A program made the translations under genes and the position numbers. 61,189 bases of DNA from Mycolicibacterium vinylchloridicum. Lineage in GTDB: Bacteria > Actinomycetota > Actinomycetes > Mycobacteriales > Mycobacteriaceae. The notes beneath the pieces were generated by a model, which saw only the letters and a list, made by a program, of their open reading frames with translations, was not told where the DNA came from and did not search any database. Positions within the stretch are counted from its first letter, which is position 1. Each line of letters opens with the position of its first letter. Location: positions 1 through 61,189 of the forward strand of contig NZ_JACBJQ010000033.1 of the NCBI RefSeq assembly GCF_013404075.1, in the 5' to 3' direction. Below are positions 39,882 to 48,853 of this stretch, in pieces.

Positions 39882-40789
39882 TGGAAATCCGTTCCGGCAC
39901 AGCCACAGTAAGCGACGAGGTAGAAATCTACTTCGAGGACATGGGTAATCCCGGCGACCCACCGGTCCTGCTCGTGATGGGACTGGGCGCTCAGCTTCTA
40001 CTGTGGCGCAACGGCTTCTGCGAGAAGCTGGTCAGCCAAGGCTATCGGGTCATCCGCTATGACAACCGCGACGTCGGGCTGTCGTCCAAACTGCACGGCC
40101 AGCGGGCCGGCGGCCGGTTCGTGCCGAACCTGTTGCGCTCCTACATCGGTCGCCCCAGCCCATCGGTCTACACGCTGGAAGACATGGCGGACGACGCGGC
40201 AGCGCTGCTCGATCATCTGGGGCTGGACCGGACCCATGTGGTGGGGGCGTCGATGGGCGGGATGATCGCGCAGATCTTCGCCGCGCGGTACAGCCACAAA
40301 ACGAATGCTCTGGGAATCATCTTCTCGTCCAACAACTCTGCACTTCTGCCTCCCCCGGCACCGCGCGCGCTGCTGTCGCTGATCACCGGGCCGCCGCCGA
40401 ACTCGCCACGAGAGGTGATCGTGGAAAATGCGGTCCGGGTCGGCAAGATCCTCGGCAGTCCCGGCTATCCGTTGCCCGACGAGCAGGCTCGCGCGAATGC
40501 GATCGAGGCGTACGAGCGCGCGCACTACCCCCAGGGCATCGCCCGGCACTTCAGCGCGATCCTCGGCAGCGGCAGCCTCAAGCGCTATGACCGGCAGATC
40601 ACCGCGCCGACCGTGGTCATGCACGGTCGCGCCGACAAACTGATGCGCCCGTCGGGCGGTCGCTCGATCGCGTCGGCGATTCCGAACGCGCGGCTGGTCC
40701 TGTTCGACGGCATGGCCCACGACCTGCCCGAGCCGCTGTGGGACGACATCGTCGGTGAGCTCAAGACCACATTTGCCGAGGTCAACTAG
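39881..40789 (+). CDS. lipG: alpha/beta-hydrolase LipG
   Basis: Serine esterase/lipase of 302 aa. The nucleophile elbow GASMGG is at residues 122-127 (Ser124), the oxyanion region is LLVMGLGAQL, the acid segment HGRADKLM, and the catalytic His lies in DGMAHDLP. The ATG at 39881 overlaps the ABC1 stop by one base, so the two are coupled. Corresponds to Rv0646c; the M. tuberculosis enzyme has reported phospholipase/thioesterase activity, which is family knowledge rather than something visible here. Confidence 0.93.
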   Translation: MEIRSGTATVSDEVEIYFEDMGNPGDPPVLLVMGLGAQLLLWRNGFCEKLVSQGYRVIRYDNRDVGLSSKLHGQRAGGRFVPNLLRSYIGRPSPSVYTLEDMADDAAALLDHLGLDRTHVVGASMGGMIAQIFAARYSHKTNALGIIFSSNNSALLPPPAPRALLSLITGPPPNSPREVIVENAVRVGKILGSPGYPLPDEQARANAIEAYERAHYPQGIARHFSAILGSGSLKRYDRQITAPTVVMHGRADKLMRPSGGRSIASAIPNARLVLFDGMAHDLPEPLWDDIVGELKTTFAEVN

Positions 40790-40929
40790 CTAATAATGGT
40801 GCGCTTGGGACTCGTCTAGTGCCAGCCTCACCGGCTAGCATCAGTTCTGCACAAGCGGTAACCGCACAATCCCAACGGGGGGGATTCGTCGTTGCTGCCT
40901 GAAGCAGTCAATGCGAAAGGCACACCAGC

Positions 40930-41826
40930 ATGGCCAAACGGCTCCAACCTCATTTTGAGGACGTACAGGCCCACTACGACCTGTCTGACGACTTTTTCCG
41001 GCTTTTCCTCGACCCGACCCAGACCTACAGCTGCGCCTACTTCGAACGCGACGACATGACGTTGGAGCAGGCCCAGATCGCCAAGATCGACCTGGCGCTG
41101 GGCAAGCTCGGCTTGCAGCCGGGGATGACCCTGCTCGACGTCGGCTGCGGGTGGGGCGCCACCATGTTGCGCGCCCTGGAGAAATACGACGTCAACGTCA
41201 TCGGCCTGACGTTGTCGAAGAACCAGCGTGACCACGTCGAGCAGGTTTTCGCCGACTCCGAGAGCCCACGCGACAAGCGGATCGAACTTCGGGGCTGGGA
41301 ACAGTTCGACGAACCCGTCGACCGGATCGTGTCGATCGGCGCCTTCGAGCACTTCGGCTTCGACCGCTACGACGACTTCTTCGCCATGGCCCATAAGGTC
41401 CTGCCCGACGACGGCGTGATGCTGCTGCACACCATCACGTCGTTCACGTTTGAAGACATGGCGCAGCGAAAGGTCCCGCTGACCTTCGAGGCGGCGCGGT
41501 TCGCGAAGTTCATGCTCACCGAGATCTTCCCGGGCGGCCGCCTGCCGACGGTCGAGAAGGTGGAGGACCACTCCACCAGGGCCGGTTTCATACTTACTCG
41601 GGTTCAGTCACTCCAGCCGCACTATGCGCGCACACTGGATTGCTGGGCAGAGGCGCTGCAGGCCAACCGGGACAAGGCCATCGAGGTGCAGTCCGAGGAG
41701 GTCTATGAGCGCTACATGAAGTACCTCACCGGATGCGCGCGCGGATTCCGGGTAGGGTACATCGACGTCGATCAGTTCACGCTTGAGAAGCAGGCGAACG
41801 AAACGCCCGGTTCACCTACCGTTTGA
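40930..41826 (+). CDS. mmaA2: mycolic acid cyclopropane synthase, MmaA2/CmaA1-like
   Basis: S-adenosylmethionine-dependent methyltransferase of 298 aa acting on meromycolate double bonds. AHYDLSDDFFRLFLDPTQTY, SAM motif VGCGWG (residues 71-76) and the C-terminal YMKYLTGCARGF...YIDVDQFTLEK match the M. tuberculosis CmaA1/MmaA2 subgroup more closely than MmaA4. A GAAAGG ribosome binding site is present. The exact cyclopropanation site (proximal or distal) cannot be read from sequence. Located immediately after lipG, as in M. tuberculosis. Confidence 0.92.
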   Translation: MAKRLQPHFEDVQAHYDLSDDFFRLFLDPTQTYSCAYFERDDMTLEQAQIAKIDLALGKLGLQPGMTLLDVGCGWGATMLRALEKYDVNVIGLTLSKNQRDHVEQVFADSESPRDKRIELRGWEQFDEPVDRIVSIGAFEHFGFDRYDDFFAMAHKVLPDDGVMLLHTITSFTFEDMAQRKVPLTFEAARFAKFMLTEIFPGGRLPTVEKVEDHSTRAGFILTRVQSLQPHYARTLDCWAEALQANRDKAIEVQSEEVYERYMKYLTGCARGFRVGYIDVDQFTLEKQANETPGSPTV

Positions 41827-41946
41827 TCGCCGTTCCGGTGGGTCGAGACGGTATGGTCCAGATCACATCGTGCATACTGGCGCGCAGAACCACTCGCGGG
41901 GGCAGTCACGCAGTGAGACAAGAAAAATCAGGAAGGCTTAACACTC

Positions 41947-42837
41947 ATGCCCGAGGCAACTGAAACCAAGGACATGCGGCCCCATTTCGAAGAAATTCAG
42001 GCGCATTACGACCTCTCGGACGACTTCTTCGGTGTCTTCCAAGACCCCACCCGCAAGTACAGCTGCGCATACTTCACCGGTCCGAATGCCACCCTCTCCG
42101 AAGCCCAGATCGCCAACGTCGACCAGCACCTCGACGCGCTTGACCTCAAGCCCGGCATGACCCTGCTCGAGGTGGGCTGCGGTTGGGGCCTGACGTTGCG
42201 GCGCGCGATGGAGAAGTACGACGTCAACGTCATCGGCCTGACGCTGTCGAAGAACCAGAAGGCCTACTGCGAACAGCTGTTGAGCAAGGTCGACTCCGGA
42301 CGCACGTTCGATGTTCGACTCGAAGGCTGGGAGCAGTTCCACAGCCCCGTCGACCGGATCGTGTCGATCGAGGCCATCGAGCACTTCGGCTTCGAGCGTT
42401 ACGACGACTTCTTCAAGAACTCGTTCGACATCATGCCCGACGACGGCCGGATGACCATCCAGAGCAGCTGCGGCTACCACCCCGACGATCTGGCGGCTCG
42501 CGGCAAGAAGCTGACGTTCGAGCTGGCCCGCTTCGCCAAGTTCATGGTCGACGTCATCTTCCCCGGCGGTCGCATCCCGAGCACCAAGATGCTGGTCGAG
42601 CACGGCGAGAAGGCGGGCTTCGTTGTGCCCGAGCCACTGTCGCTGCGCAACCACTACATCAAGACCCTCGGTATCTGGGCGGCCCGCCTGGAGCAGCACC
42701 GGGACGAGGCGATCGCGGCTGCCGGTGAAGAGAGCTACAACAACTACATGCGGTACCTGACGGGCTGCCAGTACTACTACGTCGACGAAGCGATCGACGT
42801 CAGCCTGGTGACCTACCTCAAGCCAGGCGCCGCCTAG
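41947..42837 (+). CDS. mmaA4: methoxymycolate-type methyltransferase, MmaA4-like
   Basis: SAM-dependent mycolate-modifying methyltransferase, 296 aa. SAM motif VGCGWG is at residues 76-81. The C-terminal half (RIPSTKMLVEHGEKAGF, EPLSLRNHYIKTLGIW, ending SLVTYLKPGAA) is characteristic of MmaA4/Hma, which makes the hydroxymycolate precursor of keto and methoxy mycolates. AGGAAGG ribosome binding site. The name follows sequence resemblance; it could also be an MmaA1-like enzyme in function. Synteny with M. tuberculosis ends after this gene. Confidence 0.9.
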   Translation: MPEATETKDMRPHFEEIQAHYDLSDDFFGVFQDPTRKYSCAYFTGPNATLSEAQIANVDQHLDALDLKPGMTLLEVGCGWGLTLRRAMEKYDVNVIGLTLSKNQKAYCEQLLSKVDSGRTFDVRLEGWEQFHSPVDRIVSIEAIEHFGFERYDDFFKNSFDIMPDDGRMTIQSSCGYHPDDLAARGKKLTFELARFAKFMVDVIFPGGRIPSTKMLVEHGEKAGFVVPEPLSLRNHYIKTLGIWAARLEQHRDEAIAAAGEESYNNYMRYLTGCQYYYVDEAIDVSLVTYLKPGAA

Positions 42838-42913
42838 GTCTCCTACGCCCAGACCGACAAACGGCAGCGGAAGTTCGAGTAATTCGCGCCAAAGCGTCGA
42901 TCTCGGCGACGCG

Positions 42914-42940
42914 TGTCGGATTGAGCGGGCGTCGTTCGTC
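42914..42940 (+). promoter_or_regulatory. candidate ECF42-type promoter of the DGPF-sigma operon
   Basis: TGTCGG (42914-42919) and CGTC (42937-42940) are separated by 17 bp, close to the TGTCGA/CGA(T)C pattern reported for ECF42 sigma factors. The box lies about 60 bp before the DGPF/YCII gene. Weak but specific. Confidence 0.35.
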
Positions 42941-42999
42941 AGACAGGTAGAGAGTGAAACCAGCCGGGTTCCACTCCCCCAACCTGGGAGGACATCGCC

Positions 43000-43698
43000 A
43001 TGTACTACTTCGCACTGCTCCACGGAAAACAACGCGATCTGACCCCCGACGAGGCCGGCCGCGAGATGGCTGCCTATCTCGATTTCCACGCCCGCGAGGC
43101 GGCGGCGATCCGCGAGGGCGACGCGCTCGGTGCGGCAGCCGAGGCCGTGCAGATCACCGGCGGGCCGAATGCACCGGTCATCACCGACGGCCCATACGCC
43201 GAAGGCGCCGAGGTCGCGGGGGGCTATTACGTCTTCGAAGCCGAGAACCTCGACGACGCCTTGCAACTGGCCCGGCAGGTCCCGGCCGCCGAGTACGGCG
43301 CGGTCGAGGTGTGGCCGATCGTGCACTGGAACCCCGTCGGCCGCCCCACCACCGCGTCGGACTGGCTGGCGCTGCTACTCGAACCGGCCGAGAGCGTGAA
43401 CGTTCCCGGTAGTCCGGAGTGGGACCAGGGGTTGGCCGACCATGCCGAATTCGGCGCGGCGGCAGGCGCACACATCCTGGGCGGGGCGCCGCTGCACCCG
43501 CCGTCGACGGCGACGACGGTGCGTGTCCGTGACGGCGAGGTGGTACTGACCGACGGCCCGTACGCGGAGGGCGCCGAGGTGGCCAACGGCTACTACCTGT
43601 TGTCGGCGGCCGATCGCGACGAGGCGACAAAGATCGCCTCGATGATCCCGGCGTCGGTGGTTCAGCTGCGCCGGCTGGCGGGTGTGTCCGGGCTGTAG
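43000..43698 (+). CDS. DGPF/YCII protein, two YCII domains fused
   Basis: 232-aa protein made of two tandem YCII-related domains. Each contains the diagnostic DGPYAEGAEV (residues 63-72 and 185-194, 122 apart) in place of the usual DGPF. Most DGPF partners of ECF42 sigma factors are single-domain proteins of about 110-130 aa, so this is an internal duplication. GGGAGG (42986-42991) is a good ribosome binding site. It ends exactly where the sigma factor begins. Role unknown; DGPF proteins are thought to act with ECF42. Confidence 0.9.
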   Translation: MYYFALLHGKQRDLTPDEAGREMAAYLDFHAREAAAIREGDALGAAAEAVQITGGPNAPVITDGPYAEGAEVAGGYYVFEAENLDDALQLARQVPAAEYGAVEVWPIVHWNPVGRPTTASDWLALLLEPAESVNVPGSPEWDQGLADHAEFGAAAGAHILGGAPLHPPSTATTVRVRDGEVVLTDGPYAEGAEVANGYYLLSAADRDEATKIASMIPASVVQLRRLAGVSGL

Positions 43699-44910
43699 AT
43701 GCGTTCTCTGGACGGCGTCTTCCGGCGAGAGTGGGGTCCCGCGGTGGCCGCGCTCGCACGCTGGTCGGGTGACCTGGACATCGCCGAAGACGCCGTCCAG
43801 GAAGCCTGCGCGGAGGCGATACGCAGCTGGCCTCGAGATGGCATGCCCGACAACCCGGGCGGATGGTTGGCGACGGTTGCCCGCAATCGGGCCAGAGATC
43901 GGCTGCGCCGCGAATCCGTCCGTCCCGGAAAGGAATTGGCGGCCATGCCGGATGACCGATCAGCCGACACACCGGTGGTGCACCGGGTCCGCGACGACGA
44001 GTTGCGGATGATGTTCACCTGCGCGCACCCGGCACTGGAGCGTCTTTCCCAGCTCGCGTTGACGCTGCGTCTGGTATCGGGATTGACTGTGCCGGAGATC
44101 GCGCGGGCGCTGTTGGTCAGCGAAGCGGCGGTGGGCCAGCGGATCACGCGGGCCAAACACAAGATCCGACATGCCAACATTCCGCTTCGGGTGCCACCGC
44201 AGGAGCTGCTCGGCGAACGCACACCGCACGTGCTGTCGTGTATCTATTCGGTGTTCACCGAGGGGTACTGGTCGACGGCCGGACCATCGGCGATCCGCGA
44301 CGAGCTGTGCGACGAGGGGGTGCGTCTGGCCGGCGAGTTGCGCGCGCTGATGCCCGCCGAGCCGGAATCTCACGCACTGCATGCCCTTGTGCTGCTGCAT
44401 GATTCACGACGATCGACCCGTACCGATGCCGCCGGCGCGTTGGTCCCGCTGGAGGAACAGGACCGGCGGCAATGGGATCGGGGCAGGGTTGCGCGCGGGC
44501 TCGACGCGCTGCGCCGCGCGGACGGGTCGACCGGGCCCTACCTGCCGCAAGCGGTGATCGCGGCCGCGCATGCACTTGCCCCGAGCTGGGAGCAGACGGA
44601 CTGGGTCACGATCTGCCGGGCGTACGACCTCCTGGTGCGATTGACCGATTCGCCGGTGGTGCGGGCGAATCGAGCTCTGGCAGTTGGCTTTCGCGACGGC
44701 GCGGAAGCAGGCCTTGCGGCGCTGGACGGCGTTGCTCACGACCCGCGCCTGGTTCGCTCCAATCTGGTGCCCGCGGTTCGCGCCGATCTGTTGCGCCGGG
44801 CGGGACGGCACGGCGAGGCGATCTCGGAGTATCGGAAGGCAATGGAACTCAACGGCTCTGAACCCGGAAGGGAATTTCTCCGTCGGCGAATCACCGAATG
44901 CGGCGGCTGA
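43699..44910 (+). CDS. ECF42-type sigma factor with C-terminal DUF6596/TPR-like extension
   Basis: Alternative RNA polymerase sigma factor of 403 aa. The sigma2 region (RREWGPAVAALARWSGDLDIAEDAVQEA... NPGGWLATVARNRA) and sigma4 region (LTVPEIARALLVSEAAVGQRI) are clear. The about 200-residue C-terminal extension (SIYSVFTEGYW-type start, HALVLLHDSRR, ANRALAVGF) defines the ECF42 class. No anti-sigma factor is adjacent. Its start codon immediately follows the stop of the DGPF gene, so the two form one operon. Confidence 0.93.
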   Translation: MRSLDGVFRREWGPAVAALARWSGDLDIAEDAVQEACAEAIRSWPRDGMPDNPGGWLATVARNRARDRLRRESVRPGKELAAMPDDRSADTPVVHRVRDDELRMMFTCAHPALERLSQLALTLRLVSGLTVPEIARALLVSEAAVGQRITRAKHKIRHANIPLRVPPQELLGERTPHVLSCIYSVFTEGYWSTAGPSAIRDELCDEGVRLAGELRALMPAEPESHALHALVLLHDSRRSTRTDAAGALVPLEEQDRRQWDRGRVARGLDALRRADGSTGPYLPQAVIAAAHALAPSWEQTDWVTICRAYDLLVRLTDSPVVRANRALAVGFRDGAEAGLAALDGVAHDPRLVRSNLVPAVRADLLRRAGRHGEAISEYRKAMELNGSEPGREFLRRRITECGG

Positions 44911-44931
44911 CCGGGGGTTACTGTCGAGAGC

Positions 44932-45993
44932 ATGCTTGTTGGCCGCCTTGCCGATCCGAATTGCACGCTCGGCACCGACCCTCGATCCGATCCGCGAATG
45001 GTTGCGGCCTTCGCCCCGATCGGCCTGGCCGACGTCCTTCCCGACGCACCGCTGAGCCTCGACTCGCCGTTGCCGGACCGGATGGCATACGCCGCGGCCG
45101 CCGAGGCGGCCGTCGGCGGAGTGCTCGACGCGTTCGCCCACTCCGCCCCGACGCCGGCGGGCGTGTCGACCTCGACGGTGACGATTCCCGGCGTCGACGG
45201 CAACGAGGTGGCGCTGTTCGTCAGCCGCCCGGATGACGCCGATGGCCCGCTGCCGGCAGTCGTGCATTTTCACGGCGGGGCGATGGCCATCGCCAGCGCC
45301 GATGATGCCAGCTACCGCTACTTGCGGGAGCGCCTCGCGGCCACCGGCCTGGTGGCTGTCGGGGTGGAGTTCCGAAACTCAGGCGGCCGGCTCGGCGCGC
45401 ACCCGTATCCGGCAGGGCTGAACGACTGCGCGGCCGCCACTCGGTGGGTATACGCCAACGCCGCCGATCTCGGGGTGAGCCACCTGATCGTCGTGGGCGA
45501 GTCCGGCGGCGGGAACCTGACGTTGACCGTCACCCACAAGGCCAAACGTGAGGGCTGGCTCCATGAGATCGCCGGGGCGTACGCGCAATGCCCGTACATC
45601 TCGAACCGCTGGCTGGACTATCCGGACGAGCTGCCGTCGCTGCGGGAGAACGACGGCTACTTCATCAGTGCCCAGCAGGCGGCACTGTTGGGTTCGATCT
45701 ATGACCCGGACAAAACATACGTCGACGATCCCACCTGCTGGGCCGGCGTCGCCGGCCACGAAGACCTGGTCGGCCTGCCGCCGCACGTGATCTCGATGAA
45801 CGAGCTCGATCCGCTGCGCGACGAGGGACTCCTCTATTACCGCAGGCTGCTCGCCGCGGGCGTGCCCGCCGCCGGGCGCATCGTGGTCGGGACCTGCCAC
45901 GGCGGCGACTTGCTGTTCCCGGCGCTGATGCCGGAGGTGTTCGCGGCGTCGGTGAACGACATCAGTGGCTTCGCGCACGCAGTGGGCCGTTAA
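44932..45993 (+). CDS. HSL-family alpha/beta-hydrolase
   Basis: Esterase of the hormone-sensitive-lipase family, 353 aa. HFHGGA at residues 112-117 forms the oxyanion hole, GESGGG at 189-194 holds Ser191, and ELDPLRDEG is the acid region. The catalytic His lies in GTCHGG, near the C-terminus. No signal peptide is evident. It begins 21 bp after the sigma factor gene and could be part of its operon. Substrate unknown. Confidence 0.9.
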   Translation: MLVGRLADPNCTLGTDPRSDPRMVAAFAPIGLADVLPDAPLSLDSPLPDRMAYAAAAEAAVGGVLDAFAHSAPTPAGVSTSTVTIPGVDGNEVALFVSRPDDADGPLPAVVHFHGGAMAIASADDASYRYLRERLAATGLVAVGVEFRNSGGRLGAHPYPAGLNDCAAATRWVYANAADLGVSHLIVVGESGGGNLTLTVTHKAKREGWLHEIAGAYAQCPYISNRWLDYPDELPSLRENDGYFISAQQAALLGSIYDPDKTYVDDPTCWAGVAGHEDLVGLPPHVISMNELDPLRDEGLLYYRRLLAAGVPAAGRIVVGTCHGGDLLFPALMPEVFAASVNDISGFAHAVGR

Positions 45994-46191
45994 AGGCCCT
46001 GGGTAAAGGCCCTGCTCCGGGGCACCGAGCAACTCAGCGCAGACCGGGCCTTGTCGATCGCAAATTTCTTAACACAACGGAAAAGAAAATGTCCATCGAT
46101 CTGCGCCATTCCGGTTGACACGTCCTAGGACCTCTGAGACTATTTAGCCAATCCGTTATGGGATCTAGACCACACACATTGGGGGGTTGTT
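45994..46191. other. AT-richer intergenic region with promoter candidate
   Basis: No gene was recognised in these 198 bp. TTGACA at 46115-46120 is a perfect -35 consensus. An A/T-rich TATTTA follows at 46141-46146, but the spacing of 20 bp is long, so the promoter of the exported-protein gene is only tentative. Confidence 0.4.
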
Positions 46192-46635
46192 ATGTCGGTT
46201 CTCACCACGAAACTTCAGGTCGGCACGGCCGTGGCTGCTGTTGCCGCAGCTGCTGCGTTCACGCCTACGGTCGCTCACGCAGCACCGAGCCTGGCGCCGT
46301 TCACGCTAGGAGTAGGCAATTCCGCCGAACTGCTCGTCGACCCGGTGGTCATCGTTGACACCCCTGGCACTCCGGGTAGCAACAAGTCTGCGGCAGCCAA
46401 TGCCTCCTCGCCCTCGCAGGTCATCCAGACCTTCATCTCCGGGTTCGTTCTCTCGGCACAGAACGGCCTCCAGTCCGTCGTCCAGTTCTTCGGGACATTC
46501 GTCTACGGTGGTCTCGCGTTCACCGGCCTTGTGGCTGGCGCCTTTGGGTTGACGAGTATTGCGAACGGCTTCGACAACGCCGCCAACAACGTGGCCAAGG
46601 CCATCAAGATCGGTCCGTACTCCACCTCGGCCTAA
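46192..46635 (+). CDS. small exported protein of unknown function
   Basis: 147-aa secreted protein. A classical signal peptide (hydrophobic VGTAVAAVAAAAAF, cleavage after VAHA about residue 30) leads into a mature part with a Val/Pro/Ser-rich segment and a hydrophobic Gly-rich helix (FGTFVYGGLAFTGLVAGAFGL). It ends in a weakly polar tail. No recognised family. The ribosome binding site is a run of G (46181-46186), and a clean terminator follows. Expressed as a single-gene unit between the sigma operon and the glycan locus. Confidence 0.8.
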   Translation: MSVLTTKLQVGTAVAAVAAAAAFTPTVAHAAPSLAPFTLGVGNSAELLVDPVVIVDTPGTPGSNKSAAANASSPSQVIQTFISGFVLSAQNGLQSVVQFFGTFVYGGLAFTGLVAGAFGLTSIANGFDNAANNVAKAIKIGPYSTSA

Positions 46636-46647
46636 GTAATCTGCGAA

Positions 46648-46694
46648 AACGACTCGTCAGTTGTTGTCAATCGGCAGCTGGCGGGTCGTTTTTT
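46648..46694 (+). terminator. intrinsic terminator of the small exported protein gene
   Basis: AACGACTCG (46648-46656) pairs with CGGGTCGTT (46682-46690), with one G-T wobble, and a run of six T (46689-46694) follows. Textbook Rho-independent terminator on the plus strand. Confidence 0.8.
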
Positions 46695-46757
46695 GTTGGC
46701 CACTGTTGCGGCTGCGCCACGGATGCCTGTCTGCACTGGAGTATGGGAACTAACTGA

Positions 46758-48614
46758 GTGAGATTCTTTTCGCGACGACGGTTCAATGATGACCCGGCCG
46801 ATGACGATGCGATTCTGACAGACGAGGGCGATGACGACGAGCGGCGCTGGTTCCAGCGTCGCGAGGTCGTATGGGGCGCGCTCGCCGCGCTCCTCATCGT
46901 CGTCGCGTTCGGCTGCTGGCTAGGATTGCGAGCGCAACAGGCGAAGTCCGCCCTCGAACAAGCGCGCCACAGTGCGCAACAAACCAAAGACGCACTGCTG
47001 CAAGGGAATACCAAGGACGCCTCTCGCTTCGCCGCCGACGCGCAATCGCATGCACAGGCGGCCCGCGACGCAACACACTCCGTGCCGTGGAGCATCGTTT
47101 CCGTTGTGCCTTGGTTGGGCAGCCCATTCAAGACCGGCCAGCAGATATCAGATGTCGTGCTGGGGCTTGCGGCCGACGTGCTGAAACCTGTCGCCGATGC
47201 CGGCACGACGATTGCGCCGGACCAGTTACTCGCGAATGGTCGACTGGACGTGCAGGCGCTGCGTAAAGAAGAACCCGCATTGAGGGAGATCGCGGCCAAC
47301 GCGGCCCGGCTCGATGCGGCTGCACAGGCGATTGCGGTTCCGAGCTACCTCTCCGCTGTCGATGGCGCTCGAACACAGCTCCAAGCGCAGGCGACCGACA
47401 TCTCACGGCTGCTGGGCGACACCGCGCTCGCAGCGCAGCTGGCGCCGTCGATGCTGGGCGCCGACGGCCCGCGCAGCTACTTCATGGGTTTCCAGACCAA
47501 TGCCGAGGCCCGCGGTACCGGAGGGCTGCTCGGAGGGTTCGGGATTCTGCGTTTCGACGACGGCAAGCCGAGCGTAGACAGTTTGGGCCCGAACACCGAG
47601 CTCGACAAGAAGTTCACCCCATTCTCGATCAACCCGGAGTTCGACGAACAGTACGGGTTCACCAACCCCACTACCGACTCCCGAAATAGCAACCAAAGCT
47701 CGCATTTTCCGTATGCGGCACAAATCTGGAAGTCGCTGTGGTCTCAGCAGACCGGGATGAATGTCGACGGGGTGATCGCCATTGATCCGGTTGCGCTGAG
47801 CTACATCCTCGGCGCTACCGGCCCTGTGACGCTGCCGGGCGGCGAGACAGTCACCAAAGACAACGTCGTCGAGCTCACCGAGTCGACTGTCTATGCACGC
47901 TTTCCCGACCCCGCTGATCAGAGTGGACGAAAGCAATACCTACAGGACATCGCGACCGAGGTGGTCAAGAAAATCACCAAGCCGGTGGAGTCACCGCGCA
48001 AGCTGCTCAACGCGCTGGGGCGAGCGGTCAGTGAACGCCGAATCGCGGTATGGAGCTCGAACCCAGCCGATCAGAAGCTCTTGGAAGAAACGCCACTGGC
48101 CCACGTGATTCCGGACGATCCGGCGCCATACGCGGATGTTGTCATCAACAATCTCGGCGGCAACAAGATGGACTATTACCTCGATCGACAGATCGAGTAC
48201 GTTGCCGACGGATGTGATGGCGATAAACGTAATTCAACCGTCACAGTCCGGCTAACTAACACCCTCAAGGACACGGCCGGGCTACCGGACTATGTTGCCG
48301 GGCGGCTGGGCTTTTTTCCCGAGTTCGCAGGGGATATCCCCAGGGGGACGATGCTCACTTCTGTCCGTCTTCTCGCGACCCAGGGTGCGGAAGTGAATGG
48401 CGTCCTCGTCAACGGGAAGCGGACGCGTGTCTTCGGATCAACAGAACGTGGACATCCGAGCTTTGAGTCTCAGGTGGCCATACCGCCGGGGCAGACGGTC
48501 GAATTGACCTTCCGCCTGACAGAGCCGAACTCGCCGGGCGCAGCCCGGGTGCCGGTTCAGCCGCTCGCGGATCACCCCACGCCCAAGGTTTCGGTGCCAG
48601 TGTGTTCGAAGTGA
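46758..48614 (+). CDS. DUF4012 membrane protein
   Basis: 618-aa single-pass membrane protein. The acidic cytoplasmic N-terminus (residues 1-37) precedes a transmembrane helix (about 38-57), after which a large extracytoplasmic region of the DUF4012 family follows, with YFMGFQTNAEARGTGGLLGG as the hallmark. DUF4012 proteins commonly neighbour exopolysaccharide genes in actinobacteria; their role is undefined. The start is GTG at 46758. First gene of the glycan locus, followed 239 bp later by the Wzz/tyrosine kinase gene. Confidence 0.88.
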   Translation: MRFFSRRRFNDDPADDDAILTDEGDDDERRWFQRREVVWGALAALLIVVAFGCWLGLRAQQAKSALEQARHSAQQTKDALLQGNTKDASRFAADAQSHAQAARDATHSVPWSIVSVVPWLGSPFKTGQQISDVVLGLAADVLKPVADAGTTIAPDQLLANGRLDVQALRKEEPALREIAANAARLDAAAQAIAVPSYLSAVDGARTQLQAQATDISRLLGDTALAAQLAPSMLGADGPRSYFMGFQTNAEARGTGGLLGGFGILRFDDGKPSVDSLGPNTELDKKFTPFSINPEFDEQYGFTNPTTDSRNSNQSSHFPYAAQIWKSLWSQQTGMNVDGVIAIDPVALSYILGATGPVTLPGGETVTKDNVVELTESTVYARFPDPADQSGRKQYLQDIATEVVKKITKPVESPRKLLNALGRAVSERRIAVWSSNPADQKLLEETPLAHVIPDDPAPYADVVINNLGGNKMDYYLDRQIEYVADGCDGDKRNSTVTVRLTNTLKDTAGLPDYVAGRLGFFPEFAGDIPRGTMLTSVRLLATQGAEVNGVLVNGKRTRVFGSTERGHPSFESQVAIPPGQTVELTFRLTEPNSPGAARVPVQPLADHPTPKVSVPVCSK

Positions 48615-48853
48615 GATCGATTGACCTCGATGACTTCGCCGCTTCTTCGGGACTCACCAAATCGTCCACCATCCATGTGTTTCGGCGCGACAGCATCGGG
48701 AGTGAGACAATACGCATTATGCGGGAGCAGCCGAACCACCCGGGGGGCTGGGCATCGTCGGGCTCGGGGAGTTGCGCCGCGGGGCTGGGCCTTCAACCGA
48801 CAGTCGACGACGATATGTCGGCCTGATAGAAGGTCAGCGAGGGAGGGATAAGC

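Noticed and set aside
41938..43326. Long minus-strand frame opposite the mmaA4-like gene
   Set aside because: Shadow of a well-supported methyltransferase; no domain recognised.
48615..48853. Small gene between DUF4012 and the tyrosine kinase
   Set aside because: The 74-75 aa frames in the 239-bp gap have no recognisable features and poor third-position bias.
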